The position numbers and the translations under genes were made by a program. Below the pieces are notes generated by a model. The model was not told the DNA's origin, did not search any database, and was given only the letters and a program-made list of their open reading frames with translations. From Mycolicibacterium porcinum (GTDB lineage: Bacteria; Actinomycetota; Actinomycetes; Mycobacteriales; Mycobacteriaceae), in contig MSTD01000015.1 in NCBI GenBank assembly GCA_001942045.1, positions 1 to 64,000 on the forward strand: 64,000 nucleotides of DNA, read 5' to 3'. Within the stretch, counting starts at the first letter, position 1; each line of letters begins with the position of its first letter. This document shows positions 1 to 9,942 of the stretch, in pieces.

Positions 1-1221
1 GGCATGTTGCTGGGCGTCGCGGGTGCACTGCTGGCCGGGCAGCCGCCTATCACATCGATCACGGTCGAGGACAACAAGTTTCGCCGCTGGTACACCATCG
101 CCCGGGTGATCGGCTTCCTGTCGATCGCACTGGCGACGCTGTCGGTCGCATTCAACCTCTACTGGCGGCTGCGGTACCTGTTCGTCACCCAGGTCGAGTT
201 CGGCAGCCACGACGTCGCCGTCATCGTCACCACCTTGCTCTACGGGGCAGAGGCGATGATCGCTCTGGTCATCGCCTCGCGCTGGCTGACCGAGCGGACC
301 GGGGCGGCGCGGCTGGCCACCACGGCCATCGGTGTCTCGGGCGCTATCGCCGCCACCGTGGTGTGGCTTGCCGGCATCGGCCGCGACATCGACGCGTTCC
401 ACGGCATCGCCCAGAACACCTCGACGGCGGCCGTGGGTTACGAGGGCTACCTCGCCTGGGCGGCCGCCGCCGCGATCGTCGCGCCGACGACGCTGTACGC
501 GGTCTTCCTGATCAAGCCGCCCACCATCGGCGCCTACCGCGGTGCCGCGCAGAAGTGTCTGACGCTCATCGCGTTCTGGGCGTTCGCGGCGGCGGCGCTG
601 CGGGTCGTGGACTTCCTGATCGCCCTCTCGCTCGATCTCCCACGGGAGCTGTACGACACCGTCGCGATGACGGTGTTCAACCTGATCACCGCACTGGTGG
701 CACGGTGGCTGCACCGTCAGCTGGATCGGGGAGTCACGTCGACGACCGTCGCCGCGGCCTTCAGCGCGGTGCTGTTCGTCTTCACCGTCGCGAACGTGGC
801 CATCGGGGTGGCCCTGGCACCGCGCTACGCCGGGCCCGCGCCCGCGGCGATCTACGGCAACAATCTGGCCCAGCAGATCACCAGCACGTTCGATGTCACC
901 GTGGCTGTGCTGAGCCTGCTCGTGCTGGCGGTGATGGTGTTCACCGGGCCGTTCGCCGGGTATCTGGTGCGACGCGAAACCCGTTCGGCCAAACCGGCAC
1001 CCGAGCCGCCGACGGAGGTCGTGCCGGCCCCGCCGGCCGTCGAGGAGTCCGCCCCGCCGACCATCGCGCGGCAACCTCGGGCGGCGTCGGTGCCGAGAAT
1101 CGTCCGCCTGAAAGAGGATTCGACGACGGTGCTGGCCGCCCCGCCGACCACCGACCTCCAGGTGCCGACGCAGGCGCTGCGGATCCAGCGGCGTCCGCAG
1201 CGCCCGCCGTCGGAGAACTAA
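1..1221 (+). CDS. Multi-pass membrane protein of unknown function (5' end cut off)
   Basis: The frame is already open at the window edge and the first ATG (position 4) is inside hydrophobic sequence, so the true start is probably upstream. About 405 residues are visible. I count seven likely membrane segments (residues about 33-53, 68-88, 102-124, 149-170, 187-209, 250-272 and 297-318), followed by a cytoplasmic-type tail of about 85 residues rich in Pro, Ala, Glu and Arg. I see no catalytic motif and do not recognise the family. The stop overlaps the stop of the convergent PE-PPE gene by 3-4 bp. The coding frame is convincing from its GC pattern and membrane topology; the function is unknown. 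Confidence 0.75.
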   Translation, partial: GMLLGVAGALLAGQPPITSITVEDNKFRRWYTIARVIGFLSIALATLSVAFNLYWRLRYLFVTQVEFGSHDVAVIVTTLLYGAEAMIALVIASRWLTERTGAARLATTAIGVSGAIAATVVWLAGIGRDIDAFHGIAQNTSTAAVGYEGYLAWAAAAAIVAPTTLYAVFLIKPPTIGAYRGAAQKCLTLIAFWAFAAAALRVVDFLIALSLDLPRELYDTVAMTVFNLITALVARWLHRQLDRGVTSTTVAAAFSAVLFVFTVANVAIGVALAPRYAGPAPAAIYGNNLAQQITSTFDVTVAVLSLLVLAVMVFTGPFAGYLVRRETRSAKPAPEPPTEVVPAPPAVEESAPPTIARQPRAASVPRIVRLKEDSTTVLAAPPTTDLQVPTQALRIQRRPQRPPSEN

Positions 1222-2888
1222 CCGGCCTGCTTGCTCTCGTGCTTGGCGGGCCGATCGTGCTGATCGTTCGCTGACTTCGTGGACTGCTTTTCCGTGTGCT
1301 TGGCCGCCCGCTTCGTGGTGCGGGCGGGTTTCTCGTCTGGCTGGTCATGGCCCGACTCTGATGTGTCCGCGTCCCGGACCACCTTCAGTCGCGGCGCCGA
1401 TTCGCGTGGGGAGTCCGCGCGGGTCCGCGGGTGACGAACGGACGGCGTGGACTTCGGCTCGTCGCCGGTCTTGGCGTCGGCCTTGGCGTCGACAACGGCG
1501 GCAACCTTGCTGCTGCCTTCGGTGTCAACTTTGTCGGCCTTGATGTCCGCGTCGGCCTTGATGTCGAGCGGGGCGGGGGCGTCGGCCGGGTCGACGGTCT
1601 GGTGCGGCGCGGTGGCGCCGCCGATCGCCTGCAGCACCTTGGCCAGCGGTCGAGTGGCGTTCGACAACGCCGCCGCGACATCCTCCACCGAGTGGCGCAC
1701 TCCTTGCTCGAATGGCGAGGTGCCCACCGGGTCTATCGGATGTTCGGTCGCCGGCGTCTCGGGTTCGGTGCCGGAGACGACGGGCTGGGGAAGCGTGGGG
1801 GTGTACTTCTCGCCGCCGAGAATCGCCAGGGATTGCTCGAACGCCGCCGGTAGCTCGTCGAGTGCTTCCTGGAACTTCTCCGGCGGGGTGACCCAGCCGA
1901 ACTCCTTGACCTGGCTGGGATCTGCGGTGCGGTCGTATCCCATCTCGACGAACACTCGCAGCACCGGATCCATGGCGTCGACGAATCGCTCGGCGCCGAT
2001 CAGGGATGCGGGGATGCGCAGCGGCTCCAGCAGCGGCAGGTGCTGGGGCAGCATCACGTAGGTGGTGTTGCCGACCTGGGTGGTGACGGCGTTGGGCGCG
2101 TCGGGGTGCTCCAATACATAGCCCGGGAAGACATGCTGGAACAAGATCCCGGCGAGGGCGTTCGAGATGGACAGCACGCTGAAATATGCGGGGAAATCGG
2201 CGAAGCCGTCGTACTGGTTCTGGTAGTAGGTGGTCTTGAACGGGCTGTCGGACGGCCCCGGCCGGCCGAGCGGGAAGAGATCGCCGAGCACGGGGACGTC
2301 GCTCCACGAGGTGAAGCGGGCCAGGATGCCGCCGTTGGGCTGATAGGGATCGCCGATGAAGACGAACTCGTAATTATCGGCATTGGCAACGTAATTCGGG
2401 TCTTTGGCCATCGCGGCGCGCACGATCTCGGCCACCTCGGTGCCTTGCGACATCCCGATGATCGTGACCTTGTCATCGGCCGGGGTGTTGGCGATGTCCT
2501 GCTGCAGGTAGCCCGCCCCGATCTGCTCGGACCGCTTCAGCGAGTGTGGCCAGTACGGAATGTCAGACAGACCGGGCAGGTCGGAGATGATCGGGATCTC
2601 GACGTTGATCTGTGCCGGGTAGGGAACGGTGTGGAACGAGTCGCCTTCGGGCACCGTGCTCCCGTAGAAGAACATCGGGACGCTCAACCCGAATCCGTCG
2701 AACGAGGGCCCGACGCCGATCGTGGTGCCGATCAGCCGTACCGCGGCGCTGTAGGTGGCCGTTGGGGTGCTGACCGTGACTCCTGCCGATACCGCGACGA
2801 CGACGCCGCCGGCCAGCAACATCGATCCCCAGCGGCGTGCACCGCGCTCCCGCCGCGCACGGCGCGACGAATTCCCCCGACCCCTCAT
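1218..2888 (-). CDS. Secreted PE-PPE-domain serine hydrolase (copy 1)
   Basis: This 556-residue protein has a twin-Arg-rich, hydrophobic N-terminal signal (residues about 5-45) and then a PE-PPE domain (alpha/beta serine-hydrolase fold, PF08237-type). The nucleophile elbow reads GMSQG with Ser147. It lacks the PE or PPE N-terminal module itself. The last 150 residues are low-complexity and charged (Lys, Asp, Ala, Thr), perhaps a wall-associated tail. I chose the ATG at 2888 over starts 6 and 26 codons upstream because it aligns with the N-terminus of the paralogue at 3845-5389 and has a GAGGAAG site before it. Family members are esterases acting on short acyl esters or cell-wall lipids; the substrate here is unknown. 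A TetR gene lies upstream on the same strand, with a palindrome between the two. Confidence 0.88.
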   Translation of the reverse strand: MRGRGNSSRRARRERGARRWGSMLLAGGVVVAVSAGVTVSTPTATYSAAVRLIGTTIGVGPSFDGFGLSVPMFFYGSTVPEGDSFHTVPYPAQINVEIPIISDLPGLSDIPYWPHSLKRSEQIGAGYLQQDIANTPADDKVTIIGMSQGTEVAEIVRAAMAKDPNYVANADNYEFVFIGDPYQPNGGILARFTSWSDVPVLGDLFPLGRPGPSDSPFKTTYYQNQYDGFADFPAYFSVLSISNALAGILFQHVFPGYVLEHPDAPNAVTTQVGNTTYVMLPQHLPLLEPLRIPASLIGAERFVDAMDPVLRVFVEMGYDRTADPSQVKEFGWVTPPEKFQEALDELPAAFEQSLAILGGEKYTPTLPQPVVSGTEPETPATEHPIDPVGTSPFEQGVRHSVEDVAAALSNATRPLAKVLQAIGGATAPHQTVDPADAPAPLDIKADADIKADKVDTEGSSKVAAVVDAKADAKTGDEPKSTPSVRHPRTRADSPRESAPRLKVVRDADTSESGHDQPDEKPARTTKRAAKHTEKQSTKSANDQHDRPAKHESKQAG

Positions 2889-3049
2889 GTGTTCCCGCTT
2901 CCTCATCGTGGTGAGCGGCCGCCCGGATGGCGCGGCCGAACTTTGGGCCCGCCACCAGTGCGTCAATCGGGAAATGTGATGGACGCCACGTCGCGTGCTG
3001 TCGGAAAGTTAACAGCCATTCGCGAACTCTGGCAAGAGTCACTTTTGGA

Positions 3050-3065
3050 AACAAGAGCTCTTGTT
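3050..3065. promoter_or_regulatory. Perfect 16-bp palindrome, candidate TetR operator
   Basis: AACAAGAGCTCTTGTT is a perfect inverted repeat in the 197-bp gap between the TetR gene's 3' end and the PE-PPE start, about 160 bp before the latter. TetR proteins bind palindromes of this size. Binding by the neighbouring regulator is inferred. Confidence 0.45.
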
Positions 3066-3085
3066 GTAAACCGGGGTTGGCAGAA

Positions 3086-3799
3086 TCAGCGCGTCGACGC
3101 CGCGATCCCGGCGCGAACCACCCCGACGAAGCTCGCCAGATTGCTGATCAACGTGTCGATGGTCGGCGGGGAATCGCTGTCGGTCTCCCGCTCGTGCAGC
3201 CAGTCGGCCACGCTTTCGAAGAGTCCGCCCACGGTCGACACCGCCAACGCGTGATAGTCGACCGCGCCGGTGTCGGGCAGGCAGGGGAACTCGCGTTGCC
3301 GCCACAGATTCTCGAGAAACGCCGCGGTCCAGCGGCGGTTCTCCCGGCGCAGCCGCTCGACCCGCGGCGAGATTCCCGCGCATTCCCCGAACGCCACCAC
3401 GGCCACCCGGGGGTCGTCGACCAGAGCATGGGCGAACGCCGACAGCAGTCGGTGGACGGTTTCGTCGGGATCGTCCGGTGCGTCGGCCAGGGCTTGTACC
3501 GCTTGCTGCTCGATCCGGGCGGCTATCTGGGCCAACAGGGCCAGGTAGCAGTCCTCTTTGCTGTCGAACACTTCGTAGAACGCCTTGTTGCCCACGTAGG
3601 CCGTCTGGCAGATCTGTTCGATCGAGGTGTTGGCGTATCCGTCGCGCGCAATCAGGTCGAAGGCCGCCGTCAACAGCTGCTCGCGACGGTGGGCGCGACG
3701 CTGTTCGGCGTCGAGCCCGCGGATCGTGCGCTGCCCGCGAGGCTTTGCCGCCGGTGCCGACGTCGTCCGTTCGCCGGGCGTCGCCGGCGGTCTAACCAT
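3086..3799 (-). CDS. TetR-family transcriptional regulator
   Basis: The 237-residue product has a basic, disordered N-terminus (about 30 residues) and then a typical TetR helix-turn-helix at residues about 36-82: the string RREQLLTAAFDLIARDGY, then an IEQICQTAYVGNKAFYEVF recognition segment. The C-terminal ligand-binding half is helical and shows no family-specific motif. It lies between two paralogous PE-PPE hydrolase genes on the same strand (45-bp gap from the upstream one), so it is a good candidate to control one or both. Its ligand cannot be guessed from the sequence. Confidence 0.9.
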   Translation of the reverse strand: MVRPPATPGERTTSAPAAKPRGQRTIRGLDAEQRRAHRREQLLTAAFDLIARDGYANTSIEQICQTAYVGNKAFYEVFDSKEDCYLALLAQIAARIEQQAVQALADAPDDPDETVHRLLSAFAHALVDDPRVAVVAFGECAGISPRVERLRRENRRWTAAFLENLWRQREFPCLPDTGAVDYHALAVSTVGGLFESVADWLHERETDSDSPPTIDTLISNLASFVGVVRAGIAASTR

Positions 3800-3844
3800 G
3801 GCCCGGAGTGTAGTGCGGGCGGTGCCAGGTCTGTGTCCGGACGG

Positions 3845-5389
3845 TCAGCCTGCGCGCTTGCTCTTTCGTTTCGGCGGATCCTGGCGCTGAGCGTGTGCAG
3901 TCTTTGCCGCCTGCTTTGCGGAGTTCACCACCGAGCGGACGTGTTCCCGGCCGGACTGTTTCTCCTTCCGGAGGTTCTTCAGCCGCTGCGCCGGGCCGGA
4001 CCGCGGTGAGTCCGATTGCGTTCTCGCCGAACGGTTCAGCCGATAGACCGGGGCCACTTCCGTGGCGTCGGCTGCTTCTGCGGCGTCAGTCACGTTGCCG
4101 TCGGGGGTCCGCCCGCCGATGGCCTGGAACACCTTGGCCAGCGGGCGGGTGGCGTTCGACAACGCTGCCGCCATGTCGTCCATGGTCCGCCGCAGACCCT
4201 GCTCGAACGGTGACGTGCCGACCGGGTCGGCCGGATGCTCGGGCAGCGGGGGATCAGGTTCGGCGTCGGAGACGACGGGCTGGGGCAGTGTCGGCGTGTA
4301 CTTCTCGCCGCCCAGTATCGCCACTGATTGCTTGAACGCACCGGGCAGTTCGTTCAGCGCTTCTGTCACCTTCTCTTCCGGCACCGTCCAGCTGATCTGC
4401 TTGACTCGGCTGGGGTCTGCGGTGCGGTCGTATCCCATCTCGACGAACACCCGCAGCACCGGGTCGATCGCGTCGACGAATCGCTCGGCGCCGATCGGGG
4501 ATGCGGGTATGCGCAGGGGTGCCAGCAGCGGCAGGTACTGGGGCAGCGTCACGTAGGTGGTGTTGCCGACTTGGGTCGTGACGGCGTTGGGCGCATCGGG
4601 ATACTCCGCCACATAGCCAGGGAAGGCATGCCCGAACGCCATACCGGCCACGGCGTTCGCGACGGACAGGACGTTGAAATACGCTGGGAAATCAGCGACG
4701 CCGTCGTATTGATTCTGGTAGTAGGTCGTCTTGAACGGGCTGTCTGACGGTCCGGGGCGGCCGAACGGGAATGTGTCACCCAGTAGCGGCACGTCGCTCC
4801 ATTGGGTGAAGCGGGAGAGGATGCCGCCGTTCGGCTGATACGGGTCGCCGAGTAGGACGAATTCGTAATTCTGGGCATTGGCAACATAGTTCGGAAGTTT
4901 GGCCATCTCGGTACGCGCGATCTCGGCCACCTGCGTGCCTTGCGATACGCCGATGATCGTCACCTTCTCACCGGCCGGTATTCCGGCGATGTCCTGCAGC
5001 AGATAGCCGGCGCCGATCGCCTCTGAGCGTGTCAGAGACTGCGTCCAGTATGGAAGGTCGGACAGTCCCGGCAGGTCCGAGATGATCGGGATGCTCACGC
5101 TGATCTGCGCCGGATAGGGGACGACGCGATAGGAGTCGCCCTCGCGAATGACAGTTCCGTAGAAGAACGCCGGGATGCTCAGACCGAATGCGTCGTATGA
5201 CGCCCCCACGCCGATCGTCGTGCCGGTCAGGCGAACTGCGGCGCTGTGCGTGGCCGTCGGTGTGCCGGCCGTGACGCTCACGGATGCCGCGGCGACGCCG
5301 CCGGCCAACAACACCGGCGCCCAACGAGATGCGCCCCTTTGTCTGCGCGCAGTGCGCGACGACCCTTTCCGCTGCCCCCGACCCGTCAT
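3845..5389 (-). CDS. Secreted PE-PPE-domain serine hydrolase (copy 2)
   Basis: This 514-residue protein is a clear tandem paralogue of the protein at 1218-2888: same signal-sequence architecture, same PE-PPE domain and same tail type. The nucleophile elbow is GVSQG with Ser149. The start at 5389 (MTGRGQRK) is the only sensible one and sets the start for copy 1. The C-terminus is Lys/Arg-rich. The two copies flank a TetR gene and are most divergent in the low-complexity tails, consistent with an old tandem duplication. It is probably an exported esterase of the mycobacterial envelope; the substrate is unknown. Confidence 0.88.
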   Translation of the reverse strand: MTGRGQRKGSSRTARRQRGASRWAPVLLAGGVAAASVSVTAGTPTATHSAAVRLTGTTIGVGASYDAFGLSIPAFFYGTVIREGDSYRVVPYPAQISVSIPIISDLPGLSDLPYWTQSLTRSEAIGAGYLLQDIAGIPAGEKVTIIGVSQGTQVAEIARTEMAKLPNYVANAQNYEFVLLGDPYQPNGGILSRFTQWSDVPLLGDTFPFGRPGPSDSPFKTTYYQNQYDGVADFPAYFNVLSVANAVAGMAFGHAFPGYVAEYPDAPNAVTTQVGNTTYVTLPQYLPLLAPLRIPASPIGAERFVDAIDPVLRVFVEMGYDRTADPSRVKQISWTVPEEKVTEALNELPGAFKQSVAILGGEKYTPTLPQPVVSDAEPDPPLPEHPADPVGTSPFEQGLRRTMDDMAAALSNATRPLAKVFQAIGGRTPDGNVTDAAEAADATEVAPVYRLNRSARTQSDSPRSGPAQRLKNLRKEKQSGREHVRSVVNSAKQAAKTAHAQRQDPPKRKSKRAG

Positions 5390-5678
5390 GTCCGCCCTGC
5401 TCTCTCCACCGTGGTGGTGGTTCGGTCATCGTGTGATTCAGGTGCGGCCGCAACGTCTGTGGCCGCTGCCGACGTGAACGGTGGAAATGTGACCCTCGTC
5501 ATTTCCGCAGTTCACGGGCCTGAAAATTACCAGTGAGACGTGCCGCCCACGTCGAGTTCGGCTGAAAGTGGTTGGAACAAGCGATAATTCGTGAAGCTTG
5601 CGGTGATGGTGTGCGGCGCGGGTGGCGCGGCAATGTGCCCGATTCCTGAGAATTCTCTCTGGTTCTTGTGGGAACTCT

Positions 5679-6644
5679 ATGCCTCCGCTCGCTCGGAGAG
5701 CGATCAATGCTGGGCTGTGCCACCCTGAATCAGTGGGGAAACTCGGAAGTGCCGGTTTGGTTGCCGTCATGGCGGGGGCGGCTTCCGTGATGGGCAATAT
5801 GGCCTTGCCGTCCGCCAACGCGGCACCGTGTCCGGATGCTGAGGTGATATTCGCCCGCGGCACGATGGAAGCGCCCGGTGTAGGCGATACGGGCGAGGCG
5901 TTCGTTAACTCGTTGCGCGCCAACGTCGCGCCGAAATCGGTGGAGGTCTATCCGGTCGATTACCCGGCGACCACCGACTTCCCAACTGCTGTACAGGGAA
6001 TCGCCGATGCGCGGGCGCGCATCATGACCATGGCTGCCAATTGCCCGGACACCAAGATGGTGCTCGGCGGGTTCTCGCAAGGCGCCGCGGTCATCGGATT
6101 CGTAACTGCGAGCGTTGTGCCGGACGGGATTTCACCGGACAGCGTCCCCGCGCCGATGCCGCCCGACGTTGCTGACCATGTCGCCGCCGTCGCGTTGTTC
6201 GGGAAGCCCTCGTCGCGATTCATGAAGGTGATCAACAATCCCGCGGTCGTGGTCGGGCCGAATTACACCGCCAAGGCCATCGACCTCTGCGTGGACAACG
6301 ACCTGGTGTGCGACCCACAGGGCAGAAGCTTCGGTATCCACACGCAGTACGCGGAAGCCGGTTTAGTGAACCAGGGCGCCGCATTCGCGGCGAGCAAGCT
6401 TCAGGACGACTGGGCGCAACAGCGGACGCAGCCGGGGCCGCCGCCGGCGATGCTGGCCGGCGCCGGGCCGTCGCAGCCTTCGCGTGTCCAACCTGCCCAG
6501 CCGGCGCAGACCGCACAGCCTGCCCAGCACATGGGCCCGGCGCCGCAGACTCTTCCCGGTCCGGCGCCTGCGCAGAGCCCTCCGGCGCCGACCCCGCCGT
6601 CGCCCGCTCCGTCCTCACCGGCTCCCGTCGCACCGCTGGCCTGA
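5679..6644 (+). CDS. Secreted cutinase-family serine esterase
   Basis: The protein has 321 residues from the ATG at 5679, preceded by a GTGGGAA-like site; an ATG 19 codons upstream lies in unlikely sequence. The signal peptide ends near SANAA, followed by the cutinase fold beginning PCPDAEVIFARGT. The catalytic triad is visible: Ser133 in GFSQG, Asp212 in VCDPQG, and His221 in GIHTQY. The last 75 residues are a Pro/Ala/Gln-rich tail. Mycobacterial cutinase-like proteins are exported lipases/esterases, several acting on long-chain or mycolate esters. The gene diverges from PE-PPE copy 2 across a 289-bp gap, so three secreted hydrolases cluster here. Confidence 0.9.
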   Translation: MPPLARRAINAGLCHPESVGKLGSAGLVAVMAGAASVMGNMALPSANAAPCPDAEVIFARGTMEAPGVGDTGEAFVNSLRANVAPKSVEVYPVDYPATTDFPTAVQGIADARARIMTMAANCPDTKMVLGGFSQGAAVIGFVTASVVPDGISPDSVPAPMPPDVADHVAAVALFGKPSSRFMKVINNPAVVVGPNYTAKAIDLCVDNDLVCDPQGRSFGIHTQYAEAGLVNQGAAFAASKLQDDWAQQRTQPGPPPAMLAGAGPSQPSRVQPAQPAQTAQPAQHMGPAPQTLPGPAPAQSPPAPTPPSPAPSSPAPVAPLA

Positions 6645-6655
6645 GCGGGCGCGGG

Positions 6656-6940
6656 TCAGTGCCCGTTACTGCTGAACAGGTACACCCCGGTGTGATGGCC
6701 GATGAAGTTGTTGGCGATGAACAGCACGCCGGTGACCACCACGACGAGCACCAACGCGAACATCACCCAGCTCAGCCCCGTCAGCAGACGACGGCGGCCG
6801 GCGTCTGACGGGCCATCGGAGACACCGGCGGCGATGTGCAGGCGCACCCCGATCGCGAACAGGGTCGGCACCGAGGCGCCCACCGCCAGGCCGAAGATCA
6901 GGATCTTGCCGACGGCCACGAGATTGATCCAATTGCTCAT
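6656..6940 (-). CDS. Small two-TM membrane protein next to pitA
   Basis: This 94-residue protein has two hydrophobic helices (about residues 8-33 and 54-78) and a short His/Ser C-terminus. It is encoded 15 bp after pitA on the same strand, so it is almost certainly co-transcribed. The arrangement matches Rv0544c-Rv0545c (pitA) of M. tuberculosis as I remember it. The function is unknown; an accessory role to the phosphate permease is a guess from context only. Confidence 0.8.
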   Translation of the reverse strand: MSNWINLVAVGKILIFGLAVGASVPTLFAIGVRLHIAAGVSDGPSDAGRRRLLTGLSWVMFALVLVVVVTGVLFIANNFIGHHTGVYLFSSNGH

Positions 6941-6955
6941 GCGATGTCCCCGTCC

Positions 6956-8104
<1,149 letters not shown>

Positions 8105-8168
8105 TTGTTGAACACAACAGCTACGAAAGCCTAATTAGCTGGCTGAGGCCTCCATCACGTCTCCGAAG

Positions 8169-8621
8169 TCAGCGCTTCGGGATCTTCACCTGGAGAAGCT
8201 TGAGCGCATCCATGATGTGCAGGTGGGCCTCGTCCATGGTGGCCTCGAACTTGCCCAGTCGGGCGTCGCTGTTCTCCGGGGTCAGCACCACGCACTGATC
8301 GGCCATGCTGCGGTAGCCGTCCAGGCCCGCCCGCAAGGCGTTGTTGACGTCGATGTCGGGGCCGGGCAGAACCTTGTTCCGGACCGAGTCGACATAGGTG
8401 CGCAGGTCGTTGCATGCGCTGTGCAGGGCGCCGAAGTCGGTCTGGTGATCGGGGGTCACCATCGCGTTGGCGATCGGCCCCATGTGCGTGCCGAGACCGG
8501 CGATGGCTTCGGTGACGGCCTGCCGCCATTCGTCGGTCACCGGGGCCATGGTGGGCTTGCCCGCGACGGCGCACCCGGCGAGCGCGGACGTGGTGGCCAA
8601 GACGGCGGCGAGGTACCTCAT
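8169..8621 (-). CDS. Small mycobacterial lipoprotein
   Basis: This 150-residue protein has a signal sequence ending in the lipobox LAGC (Cys17), so it should be lipidated and anchored outside the membrane. The mature part is mainly helical, with two further cysteines (in HSACNDL and DQCVVL) that could form a disulfide. I do not recognise a family. It is the first gene of a probable operon with pitA and the two-TM protein, which suggests but does not prove an envelope role linked to phosphate uptake. Confidence 0.8.
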   Translation of the reverse strand: MRYLAAVLATTSALAGCAVAGKPTMAPVTDEWRQAVTEAIAGLGTHMGPIANAMVTPDHQTDFGALHSACNDLRTYVDSVRNKVLPGPDIDVNNALRAGLDGYRSMADQCVVLTPENSDARLGKFEATMDEAHLHIMDALKLLQVKIPKR

Positions 8622-8766
8622 ATGCAGCGAGCTTATGGTGTGCGCACTTTGAACGCGGTCTCTGTGTCAGCCGTAAGAGTTTGCGCATTGATCGCCGCCC
8701 CCACGTGTAAGCGCCGTCACACCGGTAACCTGATCAACGACTGACTAGGCAGATCGGGGGATCGGT

Positions 8767-9942
8767 ATGGATCTCGTGCTCGGCCTCGCGATGACTTCGA
8801 GAGCCGTTCGGTGGGTGCTCGTCGAAGGAACGACGGGCGAGGGCCGCCCGCTGGATCGCGGCGCGATCTCGTTCGACGATGCCGCCGGCTATGACCCCGA
8901 CGGACTGCTGCGGGGCTTGGTCGACGACACCGAGCTCGACGGCGGTCACCGCATCCACGCCATCGGCGTGACGTGGACGAACGATGCCGCGCCGCTCGCC
9001 GGTCACATCATGCAGTCCCTGGACAACCGCGGTTACGGAAATGTCTTCGCAGTCTCGGAGATCGAGGCGGCCGGCATGCTGGCCAGTGGCATCGCCGAGA
9101 TCACCGAGCATGACGACATCGCGGTGTGCATCGTCGAACCCGACGCCGCCGTCGTGGCGATCGTGACCCCTGACGACGTCAGCGCCGACCGCATCGAGCG
9201 GTCCGACACCTTCGTCGCCGACATCACCGGATTGCTGGCGCTCACCGGCAGACCGATCAGCGCCATGTTCATTCTGGGCTCCGACGCCCACGGTTCGGTG
9301 GTGGCCGACCTGGCCGAGTCCCTGCCGGCGCCGGTGATCACCGCGGCCGAATCCGATCTGGCCTTCGCGCGCGGCGCCGGACTCGCCGCGGCGCTCGCGG
9401 TGAATACCGTTGCCACACCGGTTAAACGGATGCACTGGACCAAGGTCGGTGCGTTGTCGTCCGTCGTCGGCGGAGCGCTGGTGACGCTGGTCGTCGCGAG
9501 CTCGGCCGCCATCGGGCTGCATCTGCACCCGGGAGCGGTGTCGGAAACCGCGCAGGTTGCGCACATCCAGGAATCGGCCCCCGAGGCCGGGCCGGCTCCG
9601 AAACCGGTGCAGAAACCGGTCGACAAGCCTGCGGTCAAAGTCGACAAGCCCGCCGTCAAACCGGCCCCCGCGGCTCCTGCGGCTCCGCCGCCGGCTCAAG
9701 CGGTCGAGGCGGCCAATCCGCCGGCGCACCAGCCGCCCGCCCAGATTCCGCCGGCCCCTGCGGCTCCGGCACCCGAACCCGCGCCCGCCTACGTTCCGCC
9801 CGCGCCGGCGCCGGTGTACACGCCCCCGCCCGCGCCGGTCTACGCACCGCCGCCGTATGTTCCGCCGCCGGTGACCTACCCGCAGCCCCGGTTGCGGGAC
9901 CGGATCATCGAGCGCATCCCGATCATCAACCGGTTCCACTGA
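8767..9942 (+). CDS. Actinobacterial membrane protein, DUF7159-like N-domain and Pro-rich tail
   Basis: This 391-residue protein starts at ATG 8767 after a GATCGGGGGATC stretch. Residues 1-215 form an alpha/beta domain beginning MDLVLGLAMTSRAVRWVLVEG, a pattern I associate with mycobacterial DUF7159-type proteins (actin/Hsp70-like fold without evident ATPase residues). One membrane helix follows (about residues 230-253). The last 140 residues are a Pro/Ala/Val repeat tail, presumably outside, ending in a basic IIERIPIINRFH. Its 3' end overlaps the convergent helicase gene by 17 bp. The function is unknown. Confidence 0.8.
   Translation: MDLVLGLAMTSRAVRWVLVEGTTGEGRPLDRGAISFDDAAGYDPDGLLRGLVDDTELDGGHRIHAIGVTWTNDAAPLAGHIMQSLDNRGYGNVFAVSEIEAAGMLASGIAEITEHDDIAVCIVEPDAAVVAIVTPDDVSADRIERSDTFVADITGLLALTGRPISAMFILGSDAHGSVVADLAESLPAPVITAAESDLAFARGAGLAAALAVNTVATPVKRMHWTKVGALSSVVGGALVTLVVASSAAIGLHLHPGAVSETAQVAHIQESAPEAGPAPKPVQKPVDKPAVKVDKPAVKPAPAAPAAPPPAQAVEAANPPAHQPPAQIPPAPAAPAPEPAPAYVPPAPAPVYTPPPAPVYAPPPYVPPPVTYPQPRLRDRIIERIPIINRFH

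Noticed and set aside
2040..3254. 404-codon plus-strand frame across the PE-PPE gene
   Set aside because: It runs opposite a well-supported gene and across its promoter; no protein-like motifs.
1218..5389. Calling the two hydrolases PE or PPE proteins
   Set aside because: They carry the PE-PPE hydrolase domain and a signal sequence but no N-terminal PE or PPE module.
8734..9939. 401-codon minus-strand frame opposite the Pro-rich membrane protein
   Set aside because: Its Arg/Gly repeats are the reverse reading of a Pro-rich tail; there is no start site and no homology-like pattern.
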